Assembly: GCA_964565805.1 (NCBI GenBank)
Contig: CAZMGH010000010.1
Coordinates: 10,409-74,408, forward strand
Reading direction: 5' to 3'
From: Catenibacillus sp964565805
GTDB lineage: Bacteria > Bacillota > Clostridia > Lachnospirales > Lachnospiraceae
DNA: 64,000 nt
The first letter of the stretch is position 1. Each line of letters opens with the position of its first letter. Under the pieces are notes generated by a model, which was given only the letters and a program-made list of their open reading frames with translations, was not told the origin of the DNA and made no database searches. Shown here piece by piece: positions 25,362-33,862 of the stretch. The position numbers were made by a program, and so were the translations under genes.

Positions 25362-26303
25362 TTACTTCATTTCTTTTAAGATCCTGCCAGCAATACCTTC
25401 ACTATCAAGACCATATTTGTGGATCAGCTCCTTGGCAGGACCAGATTCACCAAAAGTATCATTAATGCCGATACGTGTCAGGCGAGTCGGGCATTTTTCA
25501 GAAAGCACTTCTGCCACTGCAGCACCAAGTCCGCCGATAATGGAATGTTCTTCCACTGTAAATACACGGCCGGTCTTTTGCGCTGCAGAAATCACCAGTT
25601 CTTTATCTAATGGCTTGATCGTATGAATATTGATCACCTGAGCGTCAATGCCTTCTTTTGCAAGAACTTCAGCCGCATCTAAAGATTCAGATACGCAAAG
25701 TCCGGTTGCGATAATGGTGCAGTCGCTGCCTTCACGAAGGACAACGCCTTTGCCAAGTTCAAATTTATAGGAAGCTTCGTCATTGATCACAGGAACGGCC
25801 AAACGTCCAAAACGCATATATACCGGGCCTTCCCACTGATATGCGGCTTCTACGGCAGCCTTTGCTTCCACATCATCACATGGATTGATCACCACCCTGC
25901 CGGGGATCGCCCGCATCAGAGCAATATCTTCGTTGCATTGATGGGTAGCGCCGTCTTCACCAACAGAAATCCCTGCATGGGTAGCGCCAATCTTTACATT
26001 CAGACGCGGATAACCGATAGAGTTGCGCACCTGCTCATAAGCGCGACCTGCCGCAAACATGGCAAATGTGCTCATAAAAGGCACAAAACCGCAGGTAGAA
26101 AGTCCGGCGGCAATGCCTGCCATATTTGCTTCGGCAATACCGCAGTCAATATGACGGTCCGGAAAAGCCTTTTTAAAGATTCCGGTTTTCGTCGCTGCTG
26201 CCAGGTCGGCATCCAGCACAATAAGGTTTTCATGTTCCGCGCCCAGTTTTGCCAGGGCATTTCCATAGCTTTCACGGGTTGCGATACGTTTTACTTCTGA
26301 CAC
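25362..26303 (-). CDS. transketolase, C-terminal subunit
   Basis: Second half of a split transketolase of the non-oxidative pentose phosphate pathway. 313 residues: pyrimidine-binding (PYR) domain with GIAEANMAGIAAGLSTCGFVPFMSTFAMF, GVSVGEDGATHQ-like GISVGEDGATHQCNEDIALMR, and the C-terminal transferase domain ending TFGESGPAKELIHKYGL. The start is GTG 26303 and overlaps the N-terminal subunit by 13 bases, so the two halves are made together. Confidence 0.93.
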   Translation of the reverse strand: MSEVKRIATRESYGNALAKLGAEHENLIVLDADLAAATKTGIFKKAFPDRHIDCGIAEANMAGIAAGLSTCGFVPFMSTFAMFAAGRAYEQVRNSIGYPRLNVKIGATHAGISVGEDGATHQCNEDIALMRAIPGRVVINPCDDVEAKAAVEAAYQWEGPVYMRFGRLAVPVINDEASYKFELGKGVVLREGSDCTIIATGLCVSESLDAAEVLAKEGIDAQVINIHTIKPLDKELVISAAQKTGRVFTVEEHSIIGGLGAAVAEVLSEKCPTRLTRIGINDTFGESGPAKELIHKYGLDSEGIAGRILKEMK

Positions 26304-27127
26304 AGCGCTTCACCTGCCTTTTCCAGTTCTGCCATTGCTACTGCATATTGCTCATCATTAGGTGCCGTTCCATGCCAGCCCACCTGATTTTCCATAAAGG
26401 ATACGCCCTTGCCTTTTACTGTATGGGCAATAATAGCTGTAGGCATACCTTTTACTGTCTTTGCTTCATCCATAGCCCGGCGGATCTCATCAAAATCATT
26501 GCCGTTAATGTTGATCACATGGAAATTGAAGCTTTCAAACTTTTTATCAATAGGATACGGGGAGCATACATCGCTGATAGCTCCATCGATCTGAAGATTG
26601 TTGTTATCCACAATAACACACAGATTATCCAGCTTGTGGAATCCGGCAAACATAGCTGCTTCCCAGATCTGACCCTCCTGGATCTCGCCGTCGCCGCAAA
26701 GAGCGTACACACGGTAGGACTTTCCAGAAAGCTTTCCGCCAAGAGCCATACCTACACCGCAGGAAAGGCCCTGTCCCAAAGAACCTGAGGACATATCCAC
26801 GCCGGGGATGTGCTTCATATCCGGATGTCCCTGAAGATAGGAGCCGGTATGGCGCAGTGTTTTTAAATCTTCTACCGGGAAGTATCCACGGTTTGCCAGG
26901 GCAGAATAAAGTCCCGGAGCTGTATGGCCCTTAGAAAGGACAAAACGGTCTCTGTCCGGATTTTTAGGATCCGCGGGATCAATATTCATTTCTTCAAAAT
27001 ATAAAAATGTAAAAATGTCAGCCGCTGAAAGAGAGCCGCCTGGATGGCCGGACTTTGCGCTGTGAACAGCGGTCACAACGCCCTTGCGTACCTCTACCGC
27101 GGTCTGCATGAGTTTTAAATTATCCAT
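26291..27127 (-). CDS. transketolase, N-terminal subunit
   Basis: Thiamine diphosphate-binding half. 278 residues with SAKSGHPGGSLSAADIFTFLYF, LSKGHTAPGLYSALA, SLGQGLSCGVGMALG and the ThDP/Mg motif GDGEIQEGQIWEAAMFAGFHKLDNLCVIVDNN. ATG 27127 has TAAAGGAG; a longer frame to 27181 is not supported. It begins 10 bases after the transaldolase gene. Confidence 0.95.
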   Translation of the reverse strand: MDNLKLMQTAVEVRKGVVTAVHSAKSGHPGGSLSAADIFTFLYFEEMNIDPADPKNPDRDRFVLSKGHTAPGLYSALANRGYFPVEDLKTLRHTGSYLQGHPDMKHIPGVDMSSGSLGQGLSCGVGMALGGKLSGKSYRVYALCGDGEIQEGQIWEAAMFAGFHKLDNLCVIVDNNNLQIDGAISDVCSPYPIDKKFESFNFHVININGNDFDEIRRAMDEAKTVKGMPTAIIAHTVKGKGVSFMENQVGWHGTAPNDEQYAVAMAELEKAGEALCQK

Positions 27128-27137
27128 TTTTTCTCCT

Positions 27138-27791
27138 TTATTCACCAAAAACTGCCTTGTAATCCTTCTGGAATTTTTCAATGCCCTGATCTGTCAGAGG
27201 ATGTTTTGTCATCTGCTCGATTACATTGTATGGAATCGTAGCAATGTCTGCTCCTGCAAGGGCACAGTCAGTTACGTGGATCGGATTGCGGATGGAAGCA
27301 GCAATGATCTCTGTCTCATAGCCGTAAATATCAAAAATTTCAGCAATAGTACGGATCAGGTCAATGCCCGGCTGGCTGATGTCGTCCAGTCTTCCAAGAA
27401 ACGGGGAAACATACGTAGCACCAGCTTCGGCTGCCAGCATCGCCTGGTTTGCCGTAAAGATCAGGGTAACATTGGTCTTAATGCCTTCAGCAGACAGAAC
27501 CTTAACAGCCTTAAGGCCTTCCACTGTCATAGGAATTTTTACGACCATGTTGGGATGGATCGCCGCAATCTCGCGGCCCTCTTTGATCATGCCTTCCGCA
27601 TCCGTGGTGGTTGCCTTTACTTCACCGCTGATCGGACCGTCAACAATTGTTGTGATCTCCTTGATCACCTCATTAAAATCCCGGCCTTCCTTTGCGATCA
27701 GTGAAGGATTTGTTGTTACTCCGCAGATTACGCCCATATCATTGGCTTTGCGGATGTCTTCTACCTTTGCTGTGTCAATAAAAAATTTCAT
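27138..27791 (-). CDS. transaldolase / fructose-6-phosphate aldolase family
   Basis: 217 residues of the small TalC/Fsa class: MKFFIDTAKVEDIRKANDMGVICGVTTNPSLIAKEG, the Schiff-base Lys in VVKIPMT, and ATYVSPFLGRLDD. With the split transketolase next door it can run pentose phosphates to fructose-6-phosphate and glyceraldehyde-3-phosphate. The motif set cannot fully separate transaldolase from F6P aldolase; the context favours transaldolase. Confidence 0.92.
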   Translation of the reverse strand: MKFFIDTAKVEDIRKANDMGVICGVTTNPSLIAKEGRDFNEVIKEITTIVDGPISGEVKATTTDAEGMIKEGREIAAIHPNMVVKIPMTVEGLKAVKVLSAEGIKTNVTLIFTANQAMLAAEAGATYVSPFLGRLDDISQPGIDLIRTIAEIFDIYGYETEIIAASIRNPIHVTDCALAGADIATIPYNVIEQMTKHPLTDQGIEKFQKDYKAVFGE

Positions 27792-27803
27792 CGTTCCCTA
27801 CTT

Positions 27804-27893
27804 CCTTTCCTCGTGTTTTTCCGTGGTCTTTTACGACATTCAGGTATCCCCTTGTGGGGTTTCCTTGTGTTTTGCCATGATCCTTTACGGCGT
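27804..27893 (-). repeat. two-hairpin element, copy b, with duplicated second hairpin
   Basis: Minus strand, between araD and the transaldolase gene: CCCC-ACAA-GGGG, ATACCTGAATG, hairpin GTCGT..ACGG, then AAAAACACGAGGAAAGG and the start codon. Upstream lies a second copy of the hairpin-2/tail part (GCCGT..ATGGC then AAAACACAAGGAAA), about 26 of 32 bases alike, a tandem partial duplication. Confidence 0.6.
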
Positions 27894-27905
27894 TTTTGGA
27901 CCTGA

Positions 27906-28604
27906 TCAGTGATTTTGTCCGTAATAAGCATTTGCTCCGTGCTTCCGGTAGTAATGCTTATCCTGAAGTGAACGGGGCGCAGGCACAACTTTGGGGTTGA
28001 TCCACTCGCACTGAGCGGCCATCTTTGCCACCTCTTCCAGTACAACAGCATTATGCACCGCCTCATGGGCATCCTTGCCCCATGTAAATGGGCCATGGTT
28101 TTTGCACAAAACTGCTGGGGTAGCTACATAGTCCAGCCCCATTTCCTCAAAGGCATCGGCAATAAGGATCCCTGTATTTTTCTCATAGGCTTCTTCGATC
28201 TCTTCTTTCGTAAGGTTTCTCACACAGGGAACCTCACCGTAAAGATAATCCGCATGAGTGGTTCCATAACAGGGAATCCCACGTCCGGCCTGTGCCCAGC
28301 TTGTGGCCCATGAAGAATGGGTGTGGACAACGCCGCCGATTTCAGGAAAACGGTTATATAAAACGGCATGAGTGGCTGTATCGGATGAAGGATTATAGCG
28401 GCCTTCCACCTTATTCCCCTCAAGATCCACCACCACCATATCGTCTGGCGTCAGCTTGTCATAATCGACGCCGCTGGGCTTAATGACAAACAGTCCACTT
28501 TCCCGGTCAATGCCGCTGACATTTCCCCAGGTAAATGTAACAAGGGCATACTTGGGCAAAAGCATGTTCATTTCATAAACTTCTTTTTTCAGTGCTTCAA
28601 GCAT
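27906..28604 (-). CDS. araD: L-ribulose-5-phosphate 4-epimerase
   Basis: Converts L-ribulose-5-P to D-xylulose-5-P, the last step of arabinose entry. 232 residues of the class II aldolase/AraD fold: TWGNVSGIDRESGLFVIKPSGVDYD, VEGRYNPSSDTATH, the metal histidines VHTHSSWATSWAQ and CKNHGPFTWGKDAHEAVHN. It directly feeds the adjacent transketolase. Start ATG with AGAAAGGAG. Confidence 0.96.
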   Translation of the reverse strand: MLEALKKEVYEMNMLLPKYALVTFTWGNVSGIDRESGLFVIKPSGVDYDKLTPDDMVVVDLEGNKVEGRYNPSSDTATHAVLYNRFPEIGGVVHTHSSWATSWAQAGRGIPCYGTTHADYLYGEVPCVRNLTKEEIEEAYEKNTGILIADAFEEMGLDYVATPAVLCKNHGPFTWGKDAHEAVHNAVVLEEVAKMAAQCEWINPKVVPAPRSLQDKHYYRKHGANAYYGQNH

Positions 28605-28630
28605 CTTATCTGTGCTCCTTTCTCTATTTC

Positions 28631-28678
28631 AGGCAGCAGACGGACAGATACGCTTCCATGCCTGTCCGACAGCTGCCT
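28631..28678 (-). other. long hairpin in the araB-araD gap
   Basis: AGGCAGC-AGA-CGGACAG and CTGTCCG-ACA-GCTGCCT form about 13 pairs around a 3x3 internal loop and a 14-base loop. No U-tract, so more likely mRNA processing or stabilisation than termination inside araAB-araD. Confidence 0.5.
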
Positions 28679-28708
28679 TTTAGGACCAACTTTTCCGGAA
28701 ATCCCGGT

Positions 28709-30307
28709 TCACTGACGTACATTTTCAGAAGCAGCAGCTTCCACGGCAATGCCCTCTTTATAACGGATAATAAACTGGTCAAAACCTTCTACGCCTTTTG
28801 GATCCGGCGCAAGGCTCTCGCCCTTATTATCTCCGAAGACTTTATCTGCCAAATAAGCCTCAAGGCTTTCACCGTCACCTTTATAGAGCATATAAGATGC
28901 CAGAAGAGCCATGCCCCACGGGCCGCCTTCTCCGGCAGTTTCCATAACAGAAACCGGCGTGCCGATGGCATCCGCAAGAATCTGCTGGCCAACGCCTTTT
29001 GTTTTAAACAGGCCGCCGTGACCTAAAATAGAGTCAATAGTCACATGCTCTTCTTTAATAAGAATATCCATACCGATCTTTAACGCGCCTAAAGCGGTGT
29101 ATAAATGGGTACGCATAAAATTGGCCAGATTAAACCTGCTCATTGGAGAGCGGACGAACAGCGGACGGCCATCCTCGATTCCGGTAATGTTCTCACCGGA
29201 AAGATAACCATAGGATAATAAGCCGCCGCAGTCAGTATCACCTTCCATGGCCTTATTATACAATACACCAAATAGGCGGTTCATGTCCACCTCTATTCCA
29301 AAACTTTCAGAAAATTCTTTAAACAATCCCACCCAGGCGTTAAGATCTGAGGTACAGTTATTCGCGTGAACCATACCGACCAGGCTTCCGTCCGGTGTGG
29401 TAACCATATCGATCTCCGAATGAACATTTTTAAGTTCATGCTCCAGGACTACCATGGCAAACACAGAAGTTCCGGCAGACACGTTGCCAGTGCGCACAGC
29501 CACACTGTTGGTCGCCGCCATACCTGTCCCCGCGTCTCCTTCCGGCGGACACAAAGGAATCCCTGCCTCAAGCTGTCCGCTTTCATCTAAAAGGGCTGCC
29601 CCTTCCTTAGTAAGCCATCCGGCGCTTTGTCCAGCCAAAAGGATTTTGGGCAGAATATCCATCACCTTCCAGGGATAGTTTTCCTCTGCCACAAGAGCGT
29701 CAAACTGATCTGCCATGGTCTGATTATATTTTTTCTTTTCCACATCAATAGGGAACATGCCGGCAGCATCGCCAATGCCGATGACCTTTTCCCCGGTCAG
29801 CTTCCAGTGGATATATCCGGCCAAAGTAGTGATGAAGGTTACATCCTTTACATGGTCTTCGCCGTTTAAAATAGCCTGATACAGGTGGGCAATGCTCCAC
29901 CGTTCGGGAATATTATAATTAAACAGTTCTGTCAGGGCTCTGGCTGCCGGTCCGGTAGTGCTGTTTCTCCATGTACGGAAAGGAACAAGCAGCTCCCCAT
30001 CCCTATTGAACGCCATATACCCATGCATCATGGCACTGAAGCCCATGGCGCCGATCTTTGTCAGCGTCACATCATACTTTTCTTTAACATCTGCTGCCAG
30101 AGCCTTGTAGCTTGCCCGAAGGCCGTTCCAGATGTCTTCCAGTGAATAGGTCCAGTATCCGTTCTCAAGACGGTTTTCCCACACAAAGTCGCCGGATGCG
30201 ATAGGCTTGCAGGACTGGTCAATAAGAACAGCCTTGATCCGGGTCGAACCCAGCTCAATTCCCAGGACCGTGCGGCCCTGTTCGATCATTTCCTTAACGG
30301 AACTCAT
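28709..30307 (-). CDS. FGGY-family carbohydrate kinase, probable L-ribulokinase
   Basis: 532 residues. FGGY kinase fold: N-terminal phosphate loop GIELGSTRIKAVLID, FSAMMHGYMAFNRDGELLVPFRTWRN, and the C-terminal ATP-binding segment GHGGLFKTKGVGQQILADAIGTPV and GEGGPWGMALLA. It is shorter than classical AraB (~560) and of the alternative type common in clostridia. Substrate L-ribulose is inferred from its place between araA and araD, 18 bases after araA. Confidence 0.85.
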   Translation of the reverse strand: MSSVKEMIEQGRTVLGIELGSTRIKAVLIDQSCKPIASGDFVWENRLENGYWTYSLEDIWNGLRASYKALAADVKEKYDVTLTKIGAMGFSAMMHGYMAFNRDGELLVPFRTWRNSTTGPAARALTELFNYNIPERWSIAHLYQAILNGEDHVKDVTFITTLAGYIHWKLTGEKVIGIGDAAGMFPIDVEKKKYNQTMADQFDALVAEENYPWKVMDILPKILLAGQSAGWLTKEGAALLDESGQLEAGIPLCPPEGDAGTGMAATNSVAVRTGNVSAGTSVFAMVVLEHELKNVHSEIDMVTTPDGSLVGMVHANNCTSDLNAWVGLFKEFSESFGIEVDMNRLFGVLYNKAMEGDTDCGGLLSYGYLSGENITGIEDGRPLFVRSPMSRFNLANFMRTHLYTALGALKIGMDILIKEEHVTIDSILGHGGLFKTKGVGQQILADAIGTPVSVMETAGEGGPWGMALLASYMLYKGDGESLEAYLADKVFGDNKGESLAPDPKGVEGFDQFIIRYKEGIAVEAAASENVRQ

Positions 30308-30325
30308 GTTGATCCCCCCCTATGA

Positions 30326-31825
30326 TTACTTGCCGTAAACGACGCTGTTCCATTTCAGCTCGTTTTTAAACTGACGGATCTTTGTATCCTTGTCAATATA
30401 CACTGCTTCAATGCCCATAGCCTCAGCCCAGTCACCCATCTGCTCTGCCGTCAGGTCATAGGAAAATGCCGTATGATGGGCGCCGCCGGCCAGGATCCAT
30501 GCCTGTGCTCCGGTGTAAAGATCCGGCTCCGGCGTCCAGTAAGCCGTCGCTACAGGAAGCTTTGGCATCTCTTTTTCTGTCTTCTTGCAGTTGACATCAT
30601 TAATGACCAGGCGAAAACGGTTGCCCAGATCAATAAGGGATGCGGCGATACCATGGCCTTCCTTTGCTGTAAATACCAGACGGGCGGGATCTTCCCGGTC
30701 GCCCATGCTTAAAGGCTGCTCTTTAATACTGATGGGGCCGTCAGCAATGGACGGGCAAACCTCCAGCATATGAGCCTCAAGGATACCCTCTTTTCCGGGA
30801 ACAAGATTATAGGTATAGTCTTCCATAAAGGATGTCCCTTTGGCATCCTTCATGCCTGCAGTCATGATCTTCATGAGACGTACCATGGCCGCGGTCTTCC
30901 AGTCCCCTTCACCGCCAAAGCCATAGCCCTTTTCCATAAGTCTCTGAATGGCCAGGCCGGGAAGCTGCTTTAATCCGCCAAGGTCACCAAAGTGGGTAAC
31001 AATAGCCTGATAGTTTTTCTCTTCCAGGAACCGTTCAAAGCCGATCTCAATACCGGCCTGAACCGCCACATGTCTGCGGAACTCTTTCTCTTCTCTTCCC
31101 TCTAAAAGAATCCTGTATTTAGAATAATACTCTTCCACTAATGTGTCAATATCCGATTGGGACACAGCGTTGACATACTCCACGATCTCGTTTACTGGAT
31201 AAGCGTCTACTTCCCAGCCAAACTTGATCTGAGCCTCCACCTTATCTCCTTCTGTCACAGCCACGTTGCGCATATTATCGGCAATACGCATCACGCGGAT
31301 ATGGCTGCTTTCCACAACGCCTACAGCGGTACGCATCCAGGAAGCGATCTGCTTCTGAACAGCTTCATCGGCCCAGTAACCTACGATCACTTTTCGGTCC
31401 ATGTTCAGGCGAGAGAAAATGTGTCCGTACTCTCTGTCCCCGTGAGCGGCCTGGTTTTCATTCATAAAATCCATATCAATAGTGTCATAAGGAATTTCCC
31501 GGTTAAACTGGGTATGAAGATGGAGCAGCGGCTTTCTGTACTCCTGAAGACCAAGGATCCAGGATTTTGCCGGGGAAAATGTATGCATCCATGTGATCAC
31601 GCCGGCGCAGTTTTCATCATTATTGGCCTCATTTAAAGTTTTGCGGATCACAGCGTTAGTGATCATAGTGGGCTTCCACACAACCTTATAGGGAAGGATG
31701 CCAGAAGCATTTAATGTGTCTACGATTTTCTGAGAATGTTCTGCCACATGAGCAAGACACTCATCCCCATAAAGATCCTGTGAACCTGTGCAGAACCAAA
31801 ATTGATAGTCCTTTACTTGTAACAT
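30326..31825 (-). CDS. araA: L-arabinose isomerase
   Basis: Converts L-arabinose to L-ribulose using Mn2+. 499 residues with the family start YQFWFCTGSQDLYG, the substrate-loop TWMHTFSPAKSWILG, MDFMNENQAAHGDREYGHIFSR, the catalytic Glu in GYGFGGEGDWKTAAMVR and HMLEVCPS, and C-terminal GGAHHTAFSYDLTAEQM. ATG 31825 has AGAGAGG upstream; an upstream TTG is not needed. First gene of the araA-araB-araD-transaldolase-transketolase run. Confidence 0.97.
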   Translation of the reverse strand: MLQVKDYQFWFCTGSQDLYGDECLAHVAEHSQKIVDTLNASGILPYKVVWKPTMITNAVIRKTLNEANNDENCAGVITWMHTFSPAKSWILGLQEYRKPLLHLHTQFNREIPYDTIDMDFMNENQAAHGDREYGHIFSRLNMDRKVIVGYWADEAVQKQIASWMRTAVGVVESSHIRVMRIADNMRNVAVTEGDKVEAQIKFGWEVDAYPVNEIVEYVNAVSQSDIDTLVEEYYSKYRILLEGREEKEFRRHVAVQAGIEIGFERFLEEKNYQAIVTHFGDLGGLKQLPGLAIQRLMEKGYGFGGEGDWKTAAMVRLMKIMTAGMKDAKGTSFMEDYTYNLVPGKEGILEAHMLEVCPSIADGPISIKEQPLSMGDREDPARLVFTAKEGHGIAASLIDLGNRFRLVINDVNCKKTEKEMPKLPVATAYWTPEPDLYTGAQAWILAGGAHHTAFSYDLTAEQMGDWAEAMGIEAVYIDKDTKIRQFKNELKWNSVVYGK

Positions 31826-31985
31826 AAACAATACCTCTCTTTCTTTTCATATCCTCAGCCGCCTGCCGGGCCGTCCCGCCAGCCATGCCAGAAAAGCTTA
31901 CGCCGGCTGTTATTGCCGGGTTTATTTTTATAAGACTATCTTACCGTCCCCGGATTATTTTTTCTATTCCTTAATGCTATCCCTT

Positions 31986-32021
31986 TTAGAAAAATGTAAC
32001 CAAATCCGACTATTTTTCTAA
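31986..32021. promoter_or_regulatory. 10-bp inverted repeat upstream of araA operon
   Basis: TTAGAAAAAT and ATTTTTCTAA are perfect reverse complements 16 bases apart, about 160 bases before the araA start and 50 bases past the glycosidase gene. The size and spacing would fit a dimeric regulator such as an AraC-type protein. No good -35/-10 was found next to it. The remaining leader 31826-31985 has a small GCCGGC hairpin but no gene. Confidence 0.4.
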
Positions 32022-32069
32022 TACCACCGTGCCGTAGGCAGGAACAGTCACCGTCTTTCATCTATGATG

Positions 32070-33632
32070 CTAACTTTCCTGAACCTTCCGGATCCTTAAT
32101 GCCATATACTGATTTCCAGGCATTTTTACCTTGTGGAAGCCCTTCATCTTTCCAAGAGAGGTAATGGTCATATTCCATGTATCAATAATATCCACCTCGT
32201 ACTCTCCATCCTCCGGCAGGATCACCATGCGCTCTAATGGCTGGCAGATTCCAAGATAGTGGATGGAATAATCGTAGCAGGTATTCATGCCTTCTCCCCT
32301 GTGACCGCCGGTATGGCCGACCACCTCGTCAAAAAGGCCTCTCCCTTTCGTAAGATGGCCACCGGGAACTTCCTTTAAAATGTCCAGCAAAAACTTAAGT
32401 CTTGCCGGGCTTTCGCCTTTTAAAACACCGCCATGGGACCACCAGAGAATATCCTCCGGATCCATAAAGGTTTCACCGTGACCGCAGTGTCCGCCCCGCA
32501 TAAATGCCTCCCAGAAACGGCGAACCAGCTCCTGACCGGTAATATTTCCCCAGCCAAGGCCGATATTTCCTTCATAACAGATTTCATCCCACACCACAGG
32601 CTTGTGATACTTTTCAATAAAAGCATCTGTATCCTCTGTTGTCTTATAAAAATCCACCCGCTGGAGGGAACAGTGGGTCACCCAATCCTTTGAAAAGTCA
32701 TAGTTGGGGCCGCCATTATGAACGGACAACAGATGATGGAAAGGATCATGACCGGAGACGATCCCGCCGTACCGCTCCCAATCCTCCAGGGTCTTCATTT
32801 TTATAAAATCAAACTCATTCGCCAGAGACCACCATACATTTCTGTAAGCTCCGTACCGGGCCACCACATACTTTAAGTACCAGTCGCAGGCATCCTTGCC
32901 CATCTGATTCAAGCCCCACTTATCATAAGGATGCATCAGGATCATATCCGCCTCGATCCCCATGTCCATAAGCTGGGCGATCCGCAGGTCATACCGTTTA
33001 AAATGCTCCACATTTGGCCGGGTATAGTCAAAATCATAATCCGGCTCCGTCAGGGCCATACCCGGAAATGCAAACCGGTTATTTTTTTCCTTTTCCACCA
33101 GCTCCGGATCCAAGCCTTCCCCGTGGCCCCGCTCAAAAGGATAAGTCATAGGCTCTTTTTTATTAAATTCATAAAACTTTGGGAAAAAGCAAAAACGGAT
33201 CTTATTAAAGGGACTGTTCTTTAATGTCTCCAGTGTCTGTTCCTGACGTTCCATAGACTGGTTCGCCCATGCATAGCAGGTGGTTCCAATGGAATAATAC
33301 GGCGTTCCATCCTTATAAGCCAGCCGGATTTCTTCAGAAACCGTCACTGGACCGTGATTGTTCTCCGATGGTGCCACGGCCTCAAAACTTCCCTCCGGCT
33401 CCGGAATTTCATTCGCAAAATTTCCCTGGATCTTATACGTGTATGTCCCCTCATACGATGGCATAAATCTGGCCCTATAGACACCGTCCCCATCATAAAA
33501 TCCGGCAATTTTTACTTCTTCCTTCCCGCCTTTAAAAGTTACAGTCATTTCATAGTCCCGGAACGGATTCCCATCTGCTTTCCCTAAACAAGAGACTTCA
33601 AATAACCCCCATTTTTCAACTTTTTGATTCAT
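32070..33632 (-). CDS. glycoside hydrolase-like protein (DUF5060-DUF4038-DUF5605 layout)
   Basis: 520 residues. An N-terminal beta-sandwich (1-85; VEKWGLFEVSC, GFYDGDGVYRARFMPSYEGTYTYKIQG) matches DUF5060; a TIM barrel follows (~95-420; DGTPYYSIGTTCYAWANQ, NEFDFIKM with an acid in NEFD, and KPVVWDEICYEG with a second Glu), as in DUF4038/GH140-like enzymes; the last ~80 residues match DUF5605. No signal peptide, so it acts in the cytoplasm on imported oligosaccharides. Substrate unknown; arabinoside or apiose-type linkages are guesses from the neighbours. Confidence 0.8.
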   Translation of the reverse strand: MNQKVEKWGLFEVSCLGKADGNPFRDYEMTVTFKGGKEEVKIAGFYDGDGVYRARFMPSYEGTYTYKIQGNFANEIPEPEGSFEAVAPSENNHGPVTVSEEIRLAYKDGTPYYSIGTTCYAWANQSMERQEQTLETLKNSPFNKIRFCFFPKFYEFNKKEPMTYPFERGHGEGLDPELVEKEKNNRFAFPGMALTEPDYDFDYTRPNVEHFKRYDLRIAQLMDMGIEADMILMHPYDKWGLNQMGKDACDWYLKYVVARYGAYRNVWWSLANEFDFIKMKTLEDWERYGGIVSGHDPFHHLLSVHNGGPNYDFSKDWVTHCSLQRVDFYKTTEDTDAFIEKYHKPVVWDEICYEGNIGLGWGNITGQELVRRFWEAFMRGGHCGHGETFMDPEDILWWSHGGVLKGESPARLKFLLDILKEVPGGHLTKGRGLFDEVVGHTGGHRGEGMNTCYDYSIHYLGICQPLERMVILPEDGEYEVDIIDTWNMTITSLGKMKGFHKVKMPGNQYMALRIRKVQES

Positions 33633-33674
33633 CCTTATTCCTCCTTCACTTACACACTGTTTTTATCGCCCTAT

Positions 33675-33719
33675 AGAGAAGAGCCGTGCTTTTCCAGCGT
33701 TAAAGCACGGCTCTTCTCT
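33675..33719. terminator. strong hairpin between rhamnosidase and glycosidase genes
   Basis: AGAGAAGAGCCGTGCTTT pairs with AAAGCACGGCTCTTCTCT around a 9-base loop. No clear U-tract on either side, so it may reduce readthrough or protect mRNA ends. The AT-rich 33720-33862 segment before it (minus strand) has no gene. Confidence 0.6.
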
Positions 33720-33862
33720 GGCATAAACATATATTTATCATACCATTAATTTTTATAAATTTTAAGAGGAAATAAAGTAAAACTTACTAAATTATCACTG
33801 AATTACTGCTGTCAGGACTTTTATAACAATGTTACTGAAACCATAACAACCTGACCTTATGG

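Noticed and set aside
27788..28096. A 102-codon minus-strand frame overlapping the araD end and the copy b element
   Set aside because: It is another frame of araD running into the intergenic element, with no family resemblance or ribosome site.
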